NCBI GenBank assembly: GCA_029962745.1
Contig: CM057162.1
Location: 15,723,397 to 15,787,396, forward strand
DNA from: Echinometra lucunter
Taxonomy: Eukaryota > Echinodermata > Echinoidea > Camarodonta > Echinometridae
DNA: 64,000 bases
Direction of reading: 5' to 3'
Shown: piece after piece, positions 11,575-22,807 of the stretch
Numbering within the stretch: the stretch's first letter is position 1
Layout of the letters: each line of letters starts with the position of its first letter
Position numbers and translations under genes: made by a program
The notes under the pieces: model-generated
Told to the model about the DNA's origin: nothing
Seen by the model: the letters and a program-made list of their open reading frames with translations, nothing else
Database searches by the model: none

Positions 11575-11739
11575 CAGGGTCCCATTTTATAAAAAGTTGT
11601 TATGATAGCAACTCTTGGTGGAATGGCAACTTTCATTGTAATAGCCAATCAAGAAACATAATTCTCACTGTTGCCATGGTAGTTACCATTCCAGCAGGAG
11701 TTGCTATCATAGCAACTTTTTTTATGAAACAGGGCCCTG
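11575..11739. mobile_element. 165-bp MITE, CAGGGYCC...TTTCATAAA type
   Basis: Left end CAGGGTCCCATTTTATAAAA and right end TTTATGAAACAGGGCCCTG are inverted. The arms continue through GTTGCTATGATAGCAACTC and GGAATGG, about 65 bp each. The centre contains AGCCAATCAAGAA. The open frame across it is accidental. Confidence 0.85.
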
Positions 11740-11779
11740 GTATTTCTAATTTTAAAAAAATATCTGACATAATTTTGTC

Positions 11780-13375
11780 CCTGTAGTTCAAGATTTCAAT
11801 AGAAAATGTGAAACAAATGAAAGGAAAAGCAAGTGATGCAAATATGAAGAAAAAAGCTGATGAATTCCAGCTTTAAATTATTTCTTTCCTCAATGCCTCC
11901 ACATCTTCAGTAGATTTCAATGGCACCCTCAATGGCTGAACCCGTCCTACTAGTAGCCATTCTGTTGCCATTTCATTGATAGCTGATCAAAATCCCATTC
12001 AAGAACTACATTAGAATGAGGTCATTTTTCACCAATTGATGATGGGTCCTAAATACTTTGGATTTCACAACATTGGAACAATATGCTGAATTCAGTTCAT
12101 TTCAATATAAGTGATTCATTTGGGCATTCAATGGAGAGCAGAGTTAAATTGTCCCAACAGAGAGAAAGTGAGAGAAAAAAGAGACGTGTGTACATGCAGG
12201 CCTGTTTTTTGTACATGGTAATGGGCAATTCCTGGTAAAGGAATTACAAATCAGAGATTTTCAACTCACATTTTCAGAGTTTATGTGCTGATTTTGTCCT
12301 GTGCCCCCCCCCCCCTCACCATTTAATACCCTGCAAATATGCCTATCCTTTCACTTGAACTCTTACATTCCAACAATTTTCTACTTACACTCATGATATT
12401 GTGGTATACGTACCTCAGTAATACTGACTACGATGGTGATTTTTTTTTTAAAGCTTCTTTTGATCAAAACATTTGGCTATTCAGGACTATCAAAGTGATT
12501 GTTCTTACCATAAATCTGAAGTAAGCTGATTGCGCTTCCCCTGTGAAATTACCCTGAGTTAAAGGCCGTGTACAGTTTTCATAGCAACAAGAAAATTGGC
12601 ATTGAACCGAATATATATAGGATTATTGTCCGCATTAAAAAAAGATACGTGTGTGAGATAGTGTGAAATTTTATTCATGATATTCAGTGAATTTCAGTGT
12701 AAATGTCTGCAAAAGGAATGCAATGTTGCTCAAAATACCTTACGGGGCTCAAAGTAATGTCAGCTCTTAAGAAGTACCTAATGTTGTCATTTCACAGATG
12801 ACTCTTCACTTACAATATGAAAAAAAAAATCCTTCCACCCCAACAATCAATCAAAGTTGAAAAATAAGTAATAAATAGAACTGTTGAATCTTTCAATTCC
12901 TATTATCAGTGGGAGAACAACTGACATTTAAAATTCTGTCTCTGAAAACTTGAGTAAGTCCCTCACCTAGCCTTAAGCAACAGGTGATATGATAATATGT
13001 GATGGAAAAACTTGTGGCATTGACGCAATCCTTAGAGTATTAGAAATTGAAATTTTCATCCAATGCATGGCATCTGGCAGGCACGGTGGAGGTCGTCTAA
13101 GCGACGTAGCTTTGATGATCGAGATTCAATTTCGACTTAAGTTCAAGAGTATAGTGGAATTATATATCTTTGAAGGGTCTGGCAATTGTTACTTCTTTTT
13201 CCTTGGGGCTTTGTCCATTGGAAGAAATAACATTGCCAGTCCCTCCTCAGATAAATAATTTCCAATATACTTTCTGACAGCTTGGAAAATTTGTATAATA
13301 TCATCTGTCTTTAAAAGTGAATTCCATTTTGATTCAATTCTAAATAGAAGATAAGCTGTAACTACCAACAAAACA
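11780..13375. other. AT-rich DNA, nothing recognised
   Basis: A run of C near 12303-12314 is present. Open frames of 60-90 codons show no recognisable domain. Confidence 0.4.
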
Positions 13376-13379
13376 TTTC

Positions 13380-13545
13380 TTAACATCTGGAAATCAGACC
13401 AATTATTACACACACGTGTTGGCATAGAATCGCTGGTGTTTATCAAGTAATTAAATAACTTTTCTTAAAAACCAGGAAATCAGACAAATTATTACACACA
13501 CAGGTTAGCATAAACACTGCTGCTGTTTATCAAGTAATTTTTAAA
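13380..13545. repeat. Two-copy tandem duplication, 86-bp period
   Basis: GGAAATCAGAC(C/A)AATTATTACACACA begins at 13389 and again at 13475. Each copy ends with TGTTTATCAAGTAATT. Divergence is modest, concentrated around the CACGTG/CACAGG and ATCG/ACTG differences. Confidence 0.85.
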
Positions 13546-14440
13546 AAGTAATTTGTATTATCTCTTTGGCTTGTCACAGGGCATACATTGCTTAGGCAAC
13601 AAAGGTTTCTTGCAACAAAATAAAAACCTTGGATAGATCGATACTGTTGACTTCAATATGACTTCATGTTGTAGGTGACCTTTTAAGCAATCAATATCCT
13701 GTGACTTGAGATCAATAAAGATATCTCGATATTTGTGGATTCTGAAAGTGAAAGTTCTCTTTTTTTATTGATGTCAAACTCATATGAGTGTCATTTTGTT
13801 GAAAAATATAATTTCTGTGATTTCAAATACCAATATTCCCTTGATGCTTTGGAAAGAAAAAAAATCTTTCAATGCTTCTGAAAGAAAAAAAAAGTTCTCT
13901 TGATGCTTTTATAGCAGAGCTGTTTGAAGTAAATATTTGAAAGATATTCAGGTATCATTTGCATTATAATGAGAATACACAATTTTTAAACATTGTTTTT
14001 AATAGAAAGACAAGCATAGACACATACATCTATCCCCCCCCAAAAAAAAAACTGGATGAAGAAATGTGAACTGACCATTATAAGCGTACAATGCTCTGCC
14101 TCCCCCCAATCTGATGTCCTTTCTGAGTTTCCAGTGCACATTTTTTTTGCAGCATGGATATTTTATTTCACCAAAAACGGGGGAGGGGATCAAAGCAATG
14201 AAGCATGAATATCATCTGCATTAAGTTTTTTCCCTTGCTCTTTATGTTTTAGTTTGTTTGTTTTGGTGGTTTTTTTCAGGGGGAGGGGAGTTGATTGGTT
14301 GGGTAATTCTTTCCTTGATTAATAACAACGCCATGCAAGCAATGCAGCTACAATTTACTGACATGGTTATTAAATCGAAAGTGAAGACATCCAGGAACAG
14401 AAAATGAGCAAGAGAGTAGGAAATACAAGGGGGGGGGGGA
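13546..14440. other. AT-rich DNA with A and C runs
   Basis: A small three-unit echo of GATGCTT plus GAAAGAAAAAAAA lies at 13842-13910. Otherwise nothing is recognised. Confidence 0.4.
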
Positions 14441-14559
14441 GGAAGGGGCTGGTTGAATGCTGGCTGGCATAGGTAGGGAAGTTAGCTCAGAGTTAGCTCA
14501 GAGCATGTGCTCAATAAAATCAAATTGATGTTTCCCTTCACCTCAGCAATTCCTTTTGG

Positions 14560-15010
14560 ATTGACAGAATAGCTTCCAGATCGGACCAATCAAGGAAAGG
14601 TGTCATAACATTCCGTCGCAGCCGAGCAGACGCTATGGAAACAAAGAATGGAGGAAAAAAAAGGAGAGGACGAAGGAAAAGGAGAAGAAGAAGAGGTGCA
14701 AGCAAAACACATACATGCATACACCTTGGCACGCTGGCCGCCGGCCAAGCAAAATAAAGCCCATCGGCTGCCGTAATAAATTTGTGGAATTGGGATAATT
14801 GGTCGCTGGGGAAGGAGGATTGGGGGACGTACCCATGAGAAAGTTTTCGGGAGTTTGCAGCCTTTTTTTACCGGCTCTCCCACCCTCTCCTTCTTTCCAC
14901 CTCTTTTTCTTCTTGTTTGTGTTCTGCTATCAGAGCAAAGCTCGTACATCGAGGGCGAGTGTATCGAATGTCCTGTTGCCGTGGTTTTTAAAGATTTGGG
15001 GCTCTCTGGA
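14560..15010. promoter_or_regulatory. G+C-richer CpG-containing island, candidate regulatory DNA
   Basis: This block includes CCAATCA near 14587, GCAGCCGAGCAGACGC near 14618, a CTGGCCGCCGGCCA palindrome near 14734, and GGGATAATTGG near 14793, with many CpG dinucleotides. Open frames on both strands are Ser/Phe/Pro-rich and lack domains. A regulatory role is inferred from contrast with the surroundings. An unrecognised first exon would look similar. Confidence 0.25.
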
Positions 15011-15285
15011 GAGACGGAACAAGAAGTGGGAGGAGGAGGAGGAAGAGGAATGCAAGATGAAGCGAGTAAAAACACCCAGATGAGGCTTGATAGAGCTGTA
15101 CTTTAGAGAAGAGAGCAAATTGAGATAGAACAATGATGAGCTGAAGGAGGAGAATGAGGAACAGAAAATACATGTATGTAAGCACAACACTAAGATGGTC
15201 ATCTAAAGGTGTTGTACTTTATTGACGATAAGGGTTAAGACAGAGCAAGAATTAGTAGGAAGGAGGAATAGAGGCGAAAGAGAAA

Positions 15286-15872
15286 TTAAAGGAGAATGCA
15301 ACCTTGACATCAATGTGCTTCCAGTGAATGAAGAAAAACAAGAAGAGTAAACAGTGAAAATTTGAGCAAAATCGGACAATCTGTTCAAGAGTTATGAACT
15401 TTGAAAGTTTAAGTTAATCCTTATTATAGGATCCTTAAATTGGCAAATTTGCCAGCATCTGTGATGTCATCGTGGACAACTCTCAATTCATTTTGTATAC
15501 AGAATTCAACATTTTCTTTATTTTCAAGAGAAATAAAAATTCTTTTGAATTATTGTTTGAGTATGACATGGCTATATCGATTCTGCAAGCATATTGGGAA
15601 GAATTATATTGATTCCTGACCTGAAATTGCATATAAATCAATTTTTTTGAAAAAGTAAGTACAAAATAAATTGAGAGTTGTCCACATGGACATCACAGAT
15701 GCTGGCAAAGTTGCCAACTCAAGGATCCTCATAATAGGGATTTACTGAAACTTTCAAAATTCATAACTCTTGAACCGATTGTCCGATTTTGCTCAAACTT
15801 TCACTATTTACTCTTCTTGGTCATCTTTATTCACTAAGAGCACACTGATGCTTGGGTTGCATTCTCCTTTAA
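15286..15872. mobile_element. 587-bp non-autonomous TTAA-flanked transposon with long TIRs
   Basis: The left end is TTAA followed by AGGAGAATGCAACC. The right end is GGTTGCATTCTCCT followed by TTAA. The inverted arms run for about 230 bp, pairing GCAAAATCGGACAAT with ATTGTCCGATTTTGC, TAGGATCCTTAAATTGGCAA with its diverged partner, and GCATCTGTGATGTCAT with ATGGACATCACAGATGC. The middle is AT-rich. TTAA target duplications occur in piggyBac and Kolobok elements. No transposase is present. Confidence 0.85.
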
Positions 15873-16166
15873 GATTTGAGACAAGTATATCATCTGGTCC
15901 AATGATCTAAACAATTCTTTGCCTTTCATCTGTTTGATGTTTCACTGGAGGGTGATAAAAACCCTGCATGGCCTCTTAGTTTTTTTCTAATATCTTGCTA
16001 TTTATTATCTAAGGGGAAAGAAACCTGATGAAGAATTTCTGAAGGTGTACCAAAATTGAGCACAACCTTTAAAGTTGATCTCGTTTAGGTATCAAACAGA
16101 CCAAGACTTTAATCACCATCAATCTACAATGATGGGAAAACTAAGGCATATAATGTAGACAGCACA

Positions 16167-16360
16167 ACATTTGCTCCTGCGACAATTGCTCCTGTCTTGA
16201 TTTCAGCGAAGACATAGAGTTAGGGTTGCAGTTTTGATGAGGGTCTTACTTCAGAATAAAGTGAGGACAATGATTATGATTAGTGTTAGGTTACGATTAT
16301 GTTTTTTGTTTAGCTTAACATGCAGATTTTCATGGGAGCAACTGTAGCCGGAGCAAATGT
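16167..16360. mobile_element. 194-bp MITE with ACATTTGCTCC ends
   Basis: ACATTTGCTCCTGCGACAAT at the left pairs with an inverted, diverged copy ending GGAGCAAATGT at the right. The interior holds GTTAGG-like short motifs, and the element is non-coding. Confidence 0.75.
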
Positions 16361-16689
16361 CACTAAATCACTGTAAACATGGAACATTTTAACAGTGCAG
16401 AAATCTTTACGCATTTTGTGCGGAACAACACCTGTGTGAAAATAAAACCGCACAAAATATTTTGTTTATTTTGCATGCGTATACAGTTATCCTAACTGCC
16501 TCCCCCAAATTAAAAATGCACTATTGTCCTTAACTTGGTTGAGCATGCATGATTAACCATGCCAAAATTCCAACTTTAACGTAGTAGGAAATAGGTGTTC
16601 AATCAGAAAAAGGGGGAGGGAGGCTGGTGCTGACTGAAATAATTTGAACTTTAAATCTCTCCCTCTGGCCACACCCCTGTCAAACTGGG

Positions 16690-17045
16690 TGCATTCTGAA
16701 GAGAAAGAGAGAAAGAGAGATAGAGAGAGAGGAGGAGAAAGGGAGAGAGAAATGAGATTATGGAAAAAAGGTGGATAAGGTGGGAGAAAGAGAGGATGGA
16801 AAAGAGCAGAACAAATTCTGAGAGGGAGAAAGAGAGAGAGGGAGAAGCTGAGAGAAAACCAGAGAGAGGAAAAAAAAGGAGATGGGAGGGATGAGAAAGG
16901 AAGAGAAATAAAGAGATAGACAAAAGAGAGTGGAATGAGTAGAAAAAAGAGGGTGGAAAAGATCACACAAATTGAGAAAGGGAGAGAGAGAGAGAGGGAA
17001 AAAGCTGAGAAAAAATGGGAGAGAGAGAGAGAGAAAGATGGTTAT
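16690..17045. repeat. Purine-rich GA tract
   Basis: About 350 bp of plus-strand GA/GGGA/AAAG sequence with interspersed GAGAGA runs. The long minus-strand frames across it encode Ser/Leu/Phe runs and are artefacts of the CT strand. Confidence 0.85.
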
Positions 17046-17317
17046 CAAGTCGGATGATAATAAGAAGTAGACATTAGAAAAGACGTAAGACAGGAAACAA
17101 TGGCGAAAGAATCATACAGATCAGGAATGAGAGATTTCATATGACCTTTGCAAAAGAACACAAGACAGATAGAGAGAGAAAGAGAGAAGGAGAACAGAAA
17201 AGTACACATATCACTTCATGGATGAATGAGCCTTAATACACAATTTGAATAAAATTCAATATTCCTTTACTGTTTATGATTGAACTCTTCTTCATGCATT
17301 GTCTAATATAACCTTTA

Positions 17318-17397
17318 TGAACCCGCTGAATACTGGATTCTACAATTTCCATAGGTTTAATACATGGACAACCCAGTTCTAGTAAGTAACAGATTAA
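17318..17397 (+). mobile_element. 80-bp TTAA mini-MITE, copy 1
   Basis: Matches the family seen at 29833, 34699, 35278, 45807 and 56752: an end like TTAACCCRTTGACTACYGAAT, a centre CCATRGGTTTAATACA, and an end ending in TTAA. Here the left TTAA is TGAA and the right TTAA (17394-17397) is intact. Confidence 0.7.
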
Positions 17398-17419
17398 TGA
17401 CACAACTTTGACTGTACTA

Positions 17420-17500
17420 TCTTCTATCTCGATGCAAAAAAAAAATAAAAAATAAAAAAAACATGCTTTACAATTAAAAAAAAGAAAAAAGAAAAGAAAC
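17420..17500. repeat. A-rich low-complexity tract
   Basis: AAAAATAAAAAA and AAAGAAAAGAAA runs with no other structure. Confidence 0.8.
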
Positions 17501-17689
17501 AAAGAAAATGGAGGAATTTAGAAACAAAAACAATGCTGAGTTCAAGTTCCTATATCAGAACAAAACTCTAATCATACAGAACAAGAAATATCCCCAAGCC
17601 AAATTCTTTTTTATGCAAATATGCAAGGGAGGGGAGAGACAACAGAAAGCAGCTCCTAAAAATCAATTTTCCCTCTTGTTAAAGTTTTG

Positions 17690-18020
17690 CCTGGAGAAAA
17701 TTGGAAGTAAATTGAATGATCTCGGGTGCGGCAAAACGGGGAGGAAAAAAACTGCAAGGAAGTGGGTTAACGATTGGTCGCGCAATTTCCAGCACATGCA
17801 CTTGTCAATTTATGTTATTATTTAATTTGTGCTTTTGTGGCCAAAGGGCTAGAACAGTCAAAGTTTTGACTAAAATTCTTCAAATTTTGCCTACTTTTCT
17901 TTTTCTTTGTATCAAAGTTTCCCCTTAAGGACCAATGCAAACCATTAAGGGTATGACCAGGTCGTGTCAATTCAGAGACGAATAACGTTATGATTTTGTT
18001 GTTGCCGTTGTGGTTTCGAC
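17690..18020. promoter_or_regulatory. CpG-containing patch, candidate regulatory DNA
   Basis: Includes GGGTGCGGCAAAACGGGG near 17724, CGATTGGTCGCGCAATTTCC near 17771 and a second CpG group near 17985-18015. An open frame crosses it but has no recognisable domain. Confidence 0.2.
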
Positions 18021-18639
18021 TTCTCCTTTTTGTAGACTACTGTCATGTTGAGAAGCTCCTTGAATTCCAAACTAAGATGTGCTACAGTATATTCTTAAAT
18101 TGTGCAAATTCAATTAACATTAGCAGCACTGATTGCCATGGCTACCATCTGCCCTTGCTAAAGGCTTTTCTTCCATAGCAACAGCAATTATATGACAATG
18201 GGGTTAGGGGACAGAAATGTAGTGTCACAGAATCAATGTAATCTAAAATGTAAATGTGAATTTTAAAACCAGAATAAGCGAATTTCCACCGCATTGAGAA
18301 TCATTTTACAAATCTTGCACTGGAGAGTGTAGAATGCTTTGGACTACTTGCCCCTTTAATTGAATATCAACTTCAATGCACAAAAAGTGCATTGAAGAAA
18401 ATTCTTTTCAATCCTATTGAAAATACATTACACTTTATTCTAAAAAGTGCAAGTAAATGTCTTTTAGACTTCAAGTAGGAGGTGTATGCAGAGAAATAAA
18501 ATTCTATCTGATCAGCTTATATATCATGCACCAGGAGAGAGCAAATTGGCAACAATGCAACTTTCCTTCAGACGAGAAAACTTAGAACATCTCCCTTGTC
18601 AGGATAAAATGCATGCTTCTTGAAATAACACCATTAAAA

Positions 18640-18830
18640 GACACTCCATTCCTGTGGGAATGGCCACTCCGGGAGTCAAATGACTGTGTCAAATGTGACA
18701 CACCGATGTAATGGAATGACATGGAGTGACCATTCCCATTTCGATTGACAATCATCGCTGCCTCCTGAATATTCATAAAGATGTATCGAGGTACTTGACT
18801 CGCTAATGGGAATGGCTATAAAATGATCCA
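18640..18830. promoter_or_regulatory. Cluster of five CATTCC (M-CAT/TEAD-like) motifs
   Basis: CATTCC or its complement GGAATG occurs at 18647, 18657, 18713, 18731 and 18809. Two lie in an inverted pair, GGGAATGGCCACTCC and GGAGTGACCATTCCC. CATTCC is the recognition core of TEAD/Scalloped factors. The inverted pair means the motifs may partly reflect an old palindromic element rather than selection. Confidence 0.3.
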
Positions 18831-18999
18831 CTCCGTCAAATTCTGAACTCATCTCAAAAACAATTAAATTCATTTTTAACCAGCCTAAAGCAGTAATAAT
18901 GATAATAAAAAAAACATCTAAAAACTAGTCTGATTTTATGTTTTTAACTCGTGATGGATTACAATTAAAACACAGGAAATAACAAAGAGGGAATATGAG

Positions 19000-19041
19000 A
19001 AAGATTGTACACAAAGAGAGGCAGAAAAGGAGGAAGAAAGA
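19000..19041. repeat. GA-rich tract at left gap edge
   Basis: AAAGAGAGGCAGAAAAGGAG-type sequence runs directly into the gap, which suggests that assembly broke in a purine repeat. Confidence 0.7.
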
Positions 19042-19541
19042 NNNNNNNNNNNNNNNNNNNNNNNNNNNNNNNNNNNNNNNNNNNNNNNNNNNNNNNNNNN
19101 NNNNNNNNNNNNNNNNNNNNNNNNNNNNNNNNNNNNNNNNNNNNNNNNNNNNNNNNNNNNNNNNNNNNNNNNNNNNNNNNNNNNNNNNNNNNNNNNNNNN
19201 NNNNNNNNNNNNNNNNNNNNNNNNNNNNNNNNNNNNNNNNNNNNNNNNNNNNNNNNNNNNNNNNNNNNNNNNNNNNNNNNNNNNNNNNNNNNNNNNNNNN
19301 NNNNNNNNNNNNNNNNNNNNNNNNNNNNNNNNNNNNNNNNNNNNNNNNNNNNNNNNNNNNNNNNNNNNNNNNNNNNNNNNNNNNNNNNNNNNNNNNNNNN
19401 NNNNNNNNNNNNNNNNNNNNNNNNNNNNNNNNNNNNNNNNNNNNNNNNNNNNNNNNNNNNNNNNNNNNNNNNNNNNNNNNNNNNNNNNNNNNNNNNNNNN
19501 NNNNNNNNNNNNNNNNNNNNNNNNNNNNNNNNNNNNNNNNN
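19042..19541. other. Assembly gap, 500 N
   Basis: Exactly 500 undetermined bases, the look of a fixed-size placeholder. Open frames that run through the N block are meaningless. Confidence 0.99.
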
Positions 19542-19569
19542 AGAGATGTGCTAATTAGGGACCCTTATA

Positions 19570-19780
19570 CAGAAAACTGACTGACTGAACGAGAAAGAGA
19601 GATAAGACGAAAGAGATAGAACAAATGAAAAGAGAGATAGTATGAAGGGACAGAAAGAGAAAGCAAGAGAGAAAGAGAGATAAGAAAGAGATAACAAAGA
19701 CAAGGAAAGAGATAGATATGTACAGGGATAAAAAGAGAATGCGAAAGGGAGAGAGAGAGAGAGAAGGAGAGGTGTAGAAT
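19570..19780. repeat. GA-rich tract at right gap edge
   Basis: Plus-strand AGAAAGAGAGATA-type repeats continue for 200 bp after the gap, so the missing DNA is probably the same purine-rich repeat. Confidence 0.8.
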
Positions 19781-20084
19781 AGCTAAGGGCTCTAAATGTT
19801 GGCAAATAACACATTATGTCTTCCTGCTTCATGGCAGTGGGAAGCTGTAAAAACAGAGTCCAACTCCCTTCTAAAACCTGGCATGCAAAACATGACAATC
19901 ATCCTACAATCAATGCCATTTGTCTCTCTTTTCTGTCCAATATACGGTTCTTTTGAGAGAAGATACTTCTAATTGGAGATTAACGTCTGAGGTTCGAAGC
20001 ATACCTGGATGAATATCCACACATTTAGCATCAGTTATCATCTAAAAAGAGAATATCTTTTAAAAAAAGTAAAGTTGGTTCATT

Positions 20085-20180
20085 ATCCTCCATGTTCCTC
20101 CATAGACAAACGAGGGAGCAGGAAAGCTATGTGAATGCCAGGGCACAGAGAAGCCAATGAAAAACCGATGGAAGTAACTT
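20085..20180. mobile_element. Diverged fragment of Harbinger-like family B
   Basis: CTCCATAGACAAACGAGGGA, GCAGGAAAGC, ATGTGAA and CACAGAGAAG line up in order with 4838-4900 of the family B copy. The ends and TAA duplications are no longer recognisable. Confidence 0.5.
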
Positions 20181-20689
20181 TTAGTAAACTTAATGTGTGT
20201 TTTAGGTTGCCTTTCTTCCTCTAGCCTAACATGTTTCTCACTGCTGCATTAATGTGAGAAATAATGTGGCTGTAATTTCAGATACCGGTAATCCATATAC
20301 TATAAAAATGTTCTTCCTCTCTACCTCTCCCCCCCCCCCAATACTGCTGGTTATACTCTGCCATCTTTAACAATGTTACCTATAGCAAGGCCCATCCATG
20401 CTACATTCACTTATCACAGCACTGAGAAGCCTGAAAAGCTTAGACAGTCCTGAAACTTCTAGATGTCAGGAGTTAGCGTACAGAACAAAAATGTATTTAT
20501 AACATTTTGGTAAGTGAAGACCAAGTTTTTATTTAAAATAAAAACATTCTCATGTGCTACAAATGTATACATCTGCTTATCCTACAATCACTCAAAAAAG
20601 AGAAAGTAGAATGACATGCTTATACTATCTAGAAGTAAATGACACCAAGTTGAGGGGAGTTAAGTTGTTCTATTCAAAGAAGAAGTTGC

Positions 20690-21010
20690 GTATCCAAGGA
20701 CCGTGCCGTGAACAGGTTAATGCGCTTCCACTCAATTTAGCGAGCTCCTCGCTGCAAAGAGAAAAGTCGACAACCTGGCGAGAGGAGCGCCGGCAGTGCC
20801 CGCACTCAACGGAGGCATGGCGTATTCGGTGGCGCAATCGAAACCACCTCATCGCATCACCACTTTTCCTCCTGCACATCACATCATCAAGCTTTACGGA
20901 ATACAGAGAGAGCGCTAGAGAGGTGGAGAGAGAGTGTGAGAGAGACAGGAAAAGCGTTCAATATCTTTTACGCAGTTTCACCCCGTTTTTATTCCCCTCT
21001 TGGTGAAGCC
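20690..21010. promoter_or_regulatory. CpG-rich island, candidate regulatory DNA or exon
   Basis: Strong local G+C and CpG rise (GTGCCGTGAACAGG, GCGAGAGGAGCGCCGGCAG, GGCGTATTCGGTGGCGCAAT). A 150-codon plus-strand frame starting at 20554 spans it but runs through AT-rich DNA at its start and a GA repeat at its end, so it is unlikely to be a true exon as a whole. Confidence 0.25.
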
Positions 21011-21505
21011 TGGGTATGGTTACCAGTTTTAGTGAGAACCTGCTGAGCACATGCCAGAAACTGAAGGAATTCACCAATTTTTCAGGGTTCTAAAGTTACA
21101 CCAGACACCAAATGCCTGTTGTATTTTATAATGCTTTGTAGGTCGCACATACAACTCAATTTACAGGGTTATCAATGCTCAAATCACTTATTATTGCTGA
21201 CCAAAGTCAATACTGGTTGTATGACAAATAGTTAAGCATTTCTTTGCTCAGTGTATGCTTATCTGAACATTTAAATCAGAATGAATTGCACACATATATA
21301 GGCATAACAAGTTGATGTGGAGATCTGATTCAATGCGAGTATGATCAGTAGACAGCAAAACTTGTTGATAGAAGTCTAAATGCAGCATCACTCTTTGTAA
21401 GCCACTTTACGGATTGCTGATTTGCTACTGCATGAAACAAATTCATTTCAGAAGAAATCTCTAATGGTATCAAAAGACACTAAGAGGCTAACCCAGTCTA
21501 ATGAT
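21011..21505. other. AT-rich DNA, nothing recognised
   Basis: No repeats or gene features are visible. Confidence 0.5.
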
Positions 21506-21921
21506 TTAACCCATTCGTGACAGAGGTCCACATTTTGTGGTTTGGCCCAATATCTTTTGATGCAAAGCCCTAAAAATCATACCAAATACATGAGCAGAAA
21601 GAGCAAAAAATTCTATACAAACTGTGTCCATTTTGGTTGCGTCAATATTCGTTGTTTGATGCTGAAAAATTTTTAAAGGAAAATAAGCATTAAAATCCTT
21701 AAATTGGCAATGTGATAGAAGGTTTAAAATCACTGTTTTCCCCTGCAAATTGGCAACTTTTTGACCTCTCTTCATACTTTCTGTCAATTTATATTGATTT
21801 CAGATACATGATGTTTTATACAAAAAATATAGCAATATAAGAAAAATGTTGGTGTTGCCAATTTGAAGAATAATTGTTGATCAAATTAGACTTCAAATAA
21901 TTCCTGTCACGAATGGGTTAA
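21506..21921 (-). mobile_element. 416-bp piggyBac-like MITE, copy 1
   Basis: Bounded by TTAA at 21506-21509 and 21918-21921. The ends are TTAACCCATTCGTGACAG and its inverted complement CTGTCACGAATGGGTTAA (one base differs at each). TTAA duplication and a CCC-starting inverted repeat are hallmarks of piggyBac elements. It is the reverse orientation of copies at 37160 and 59220. An internal open frame of about 93 codons is shared with the other copies, but changes among copies are mostly amino-acid-altering, so it is probably not a gene. Confidence 0.9.
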
Positions 21922-22560
21922 CAAGTAACAGAAATATGTTGAAACTTCTTACGTTCTACTCAAGAATGAAAATGAAATACTTCCAAAGATATGAACATTC
22001 TAGAATATTAATCTATTCTAGTTTCTTTGTGAGAATTAAGCTTTTAGTGGAAATGTGTTTTTTTTAATTTTCCTTTGGTTGGAAATGATACAATATTAAA
22101 AACTTGCCCTGACACTAAAGACTACCTGTAGCAGAATGTTACAAGGAAATATTTCATCATTCAAGAACTTCCTAGTACTCTCTTAAAAGACATCATTGTC
22201 TACCATTGTCTACTACTGCTTAATTTCAATGAAATTGCGATTGCTACAAACACTTCAAATAATTCACTAGAGCTTTAACTGAACTTTACAAAAGCTCCCA
22301 CAGACATCATCAACATCATTACATTGTCTCAGTTGCAACTTGCCACAAATCAACCTTAAAAATCTGTGATATCTGGCCCTTGCAACAGATCAGAACCTGC
22401 ACAGATCACAACTGCGGAATTACCATTTCAGCGTGGAATTATCGAGTAGGTTAGTATCAGTAACAGTGTCACATTCAGAAGCTAAAACCGCATGAATAAA
22501 AAGGTGAACTTGGGAAACTTTGGCAGGATGGCAGCAAGGAACAACGCTGTGTTAGATCAA
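21922..22560. other. AT-rich DNA, nothing recognised
   Basis: No repeats or gene features are visible. Confidence 0.5.
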
Positions 22561-22579
22561 TACAGTATCATGTATGACA

Positions 22580-22790
22580 TGTGATATGATTGCGTCGATG
22601 GGTGACAATGATTTGAGTTAAGGGTCGGGTTACGCTCCCCCAGGAGACAGCGCCCTCCAGAGGGGACGTGAGAGACAGTTAGACTGGCAGGGTGTGAGCT
22701 CATGTCAGTAGATGTAGTAAAGGGATTCGGTGCTCGGCTTAGAAATGGCACCAAATGGTGGCAAGGGGTCCAAGACATGGGCAGCAAAAT
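22580..22790. promoter_or_regulatory. G+C-richer patch with a CTCF-like motif
   Basis: GCGCCCTCCAGAGGGG at 22650-22665 is, on the minus strand, a partial match to the CTCF core (CCxCTxGxGGGCGC). The patch is low in repeats. Functional status is inference. Confidence 0.25.
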
Positions 22791-22807
22791 CCCAACTTAG
22801 CACATAT

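Noticed and set aside
11475..11786. 103-residue plus frame with a hydrophobic stretch
   Set aside because: The hydrophobic part is the translation of the right arm of the MITE at 11575-11739.
18995..19580. Frames of about 190 codons across the gap
   Set aside because: Almost all residues are unknown because they run through N bases.
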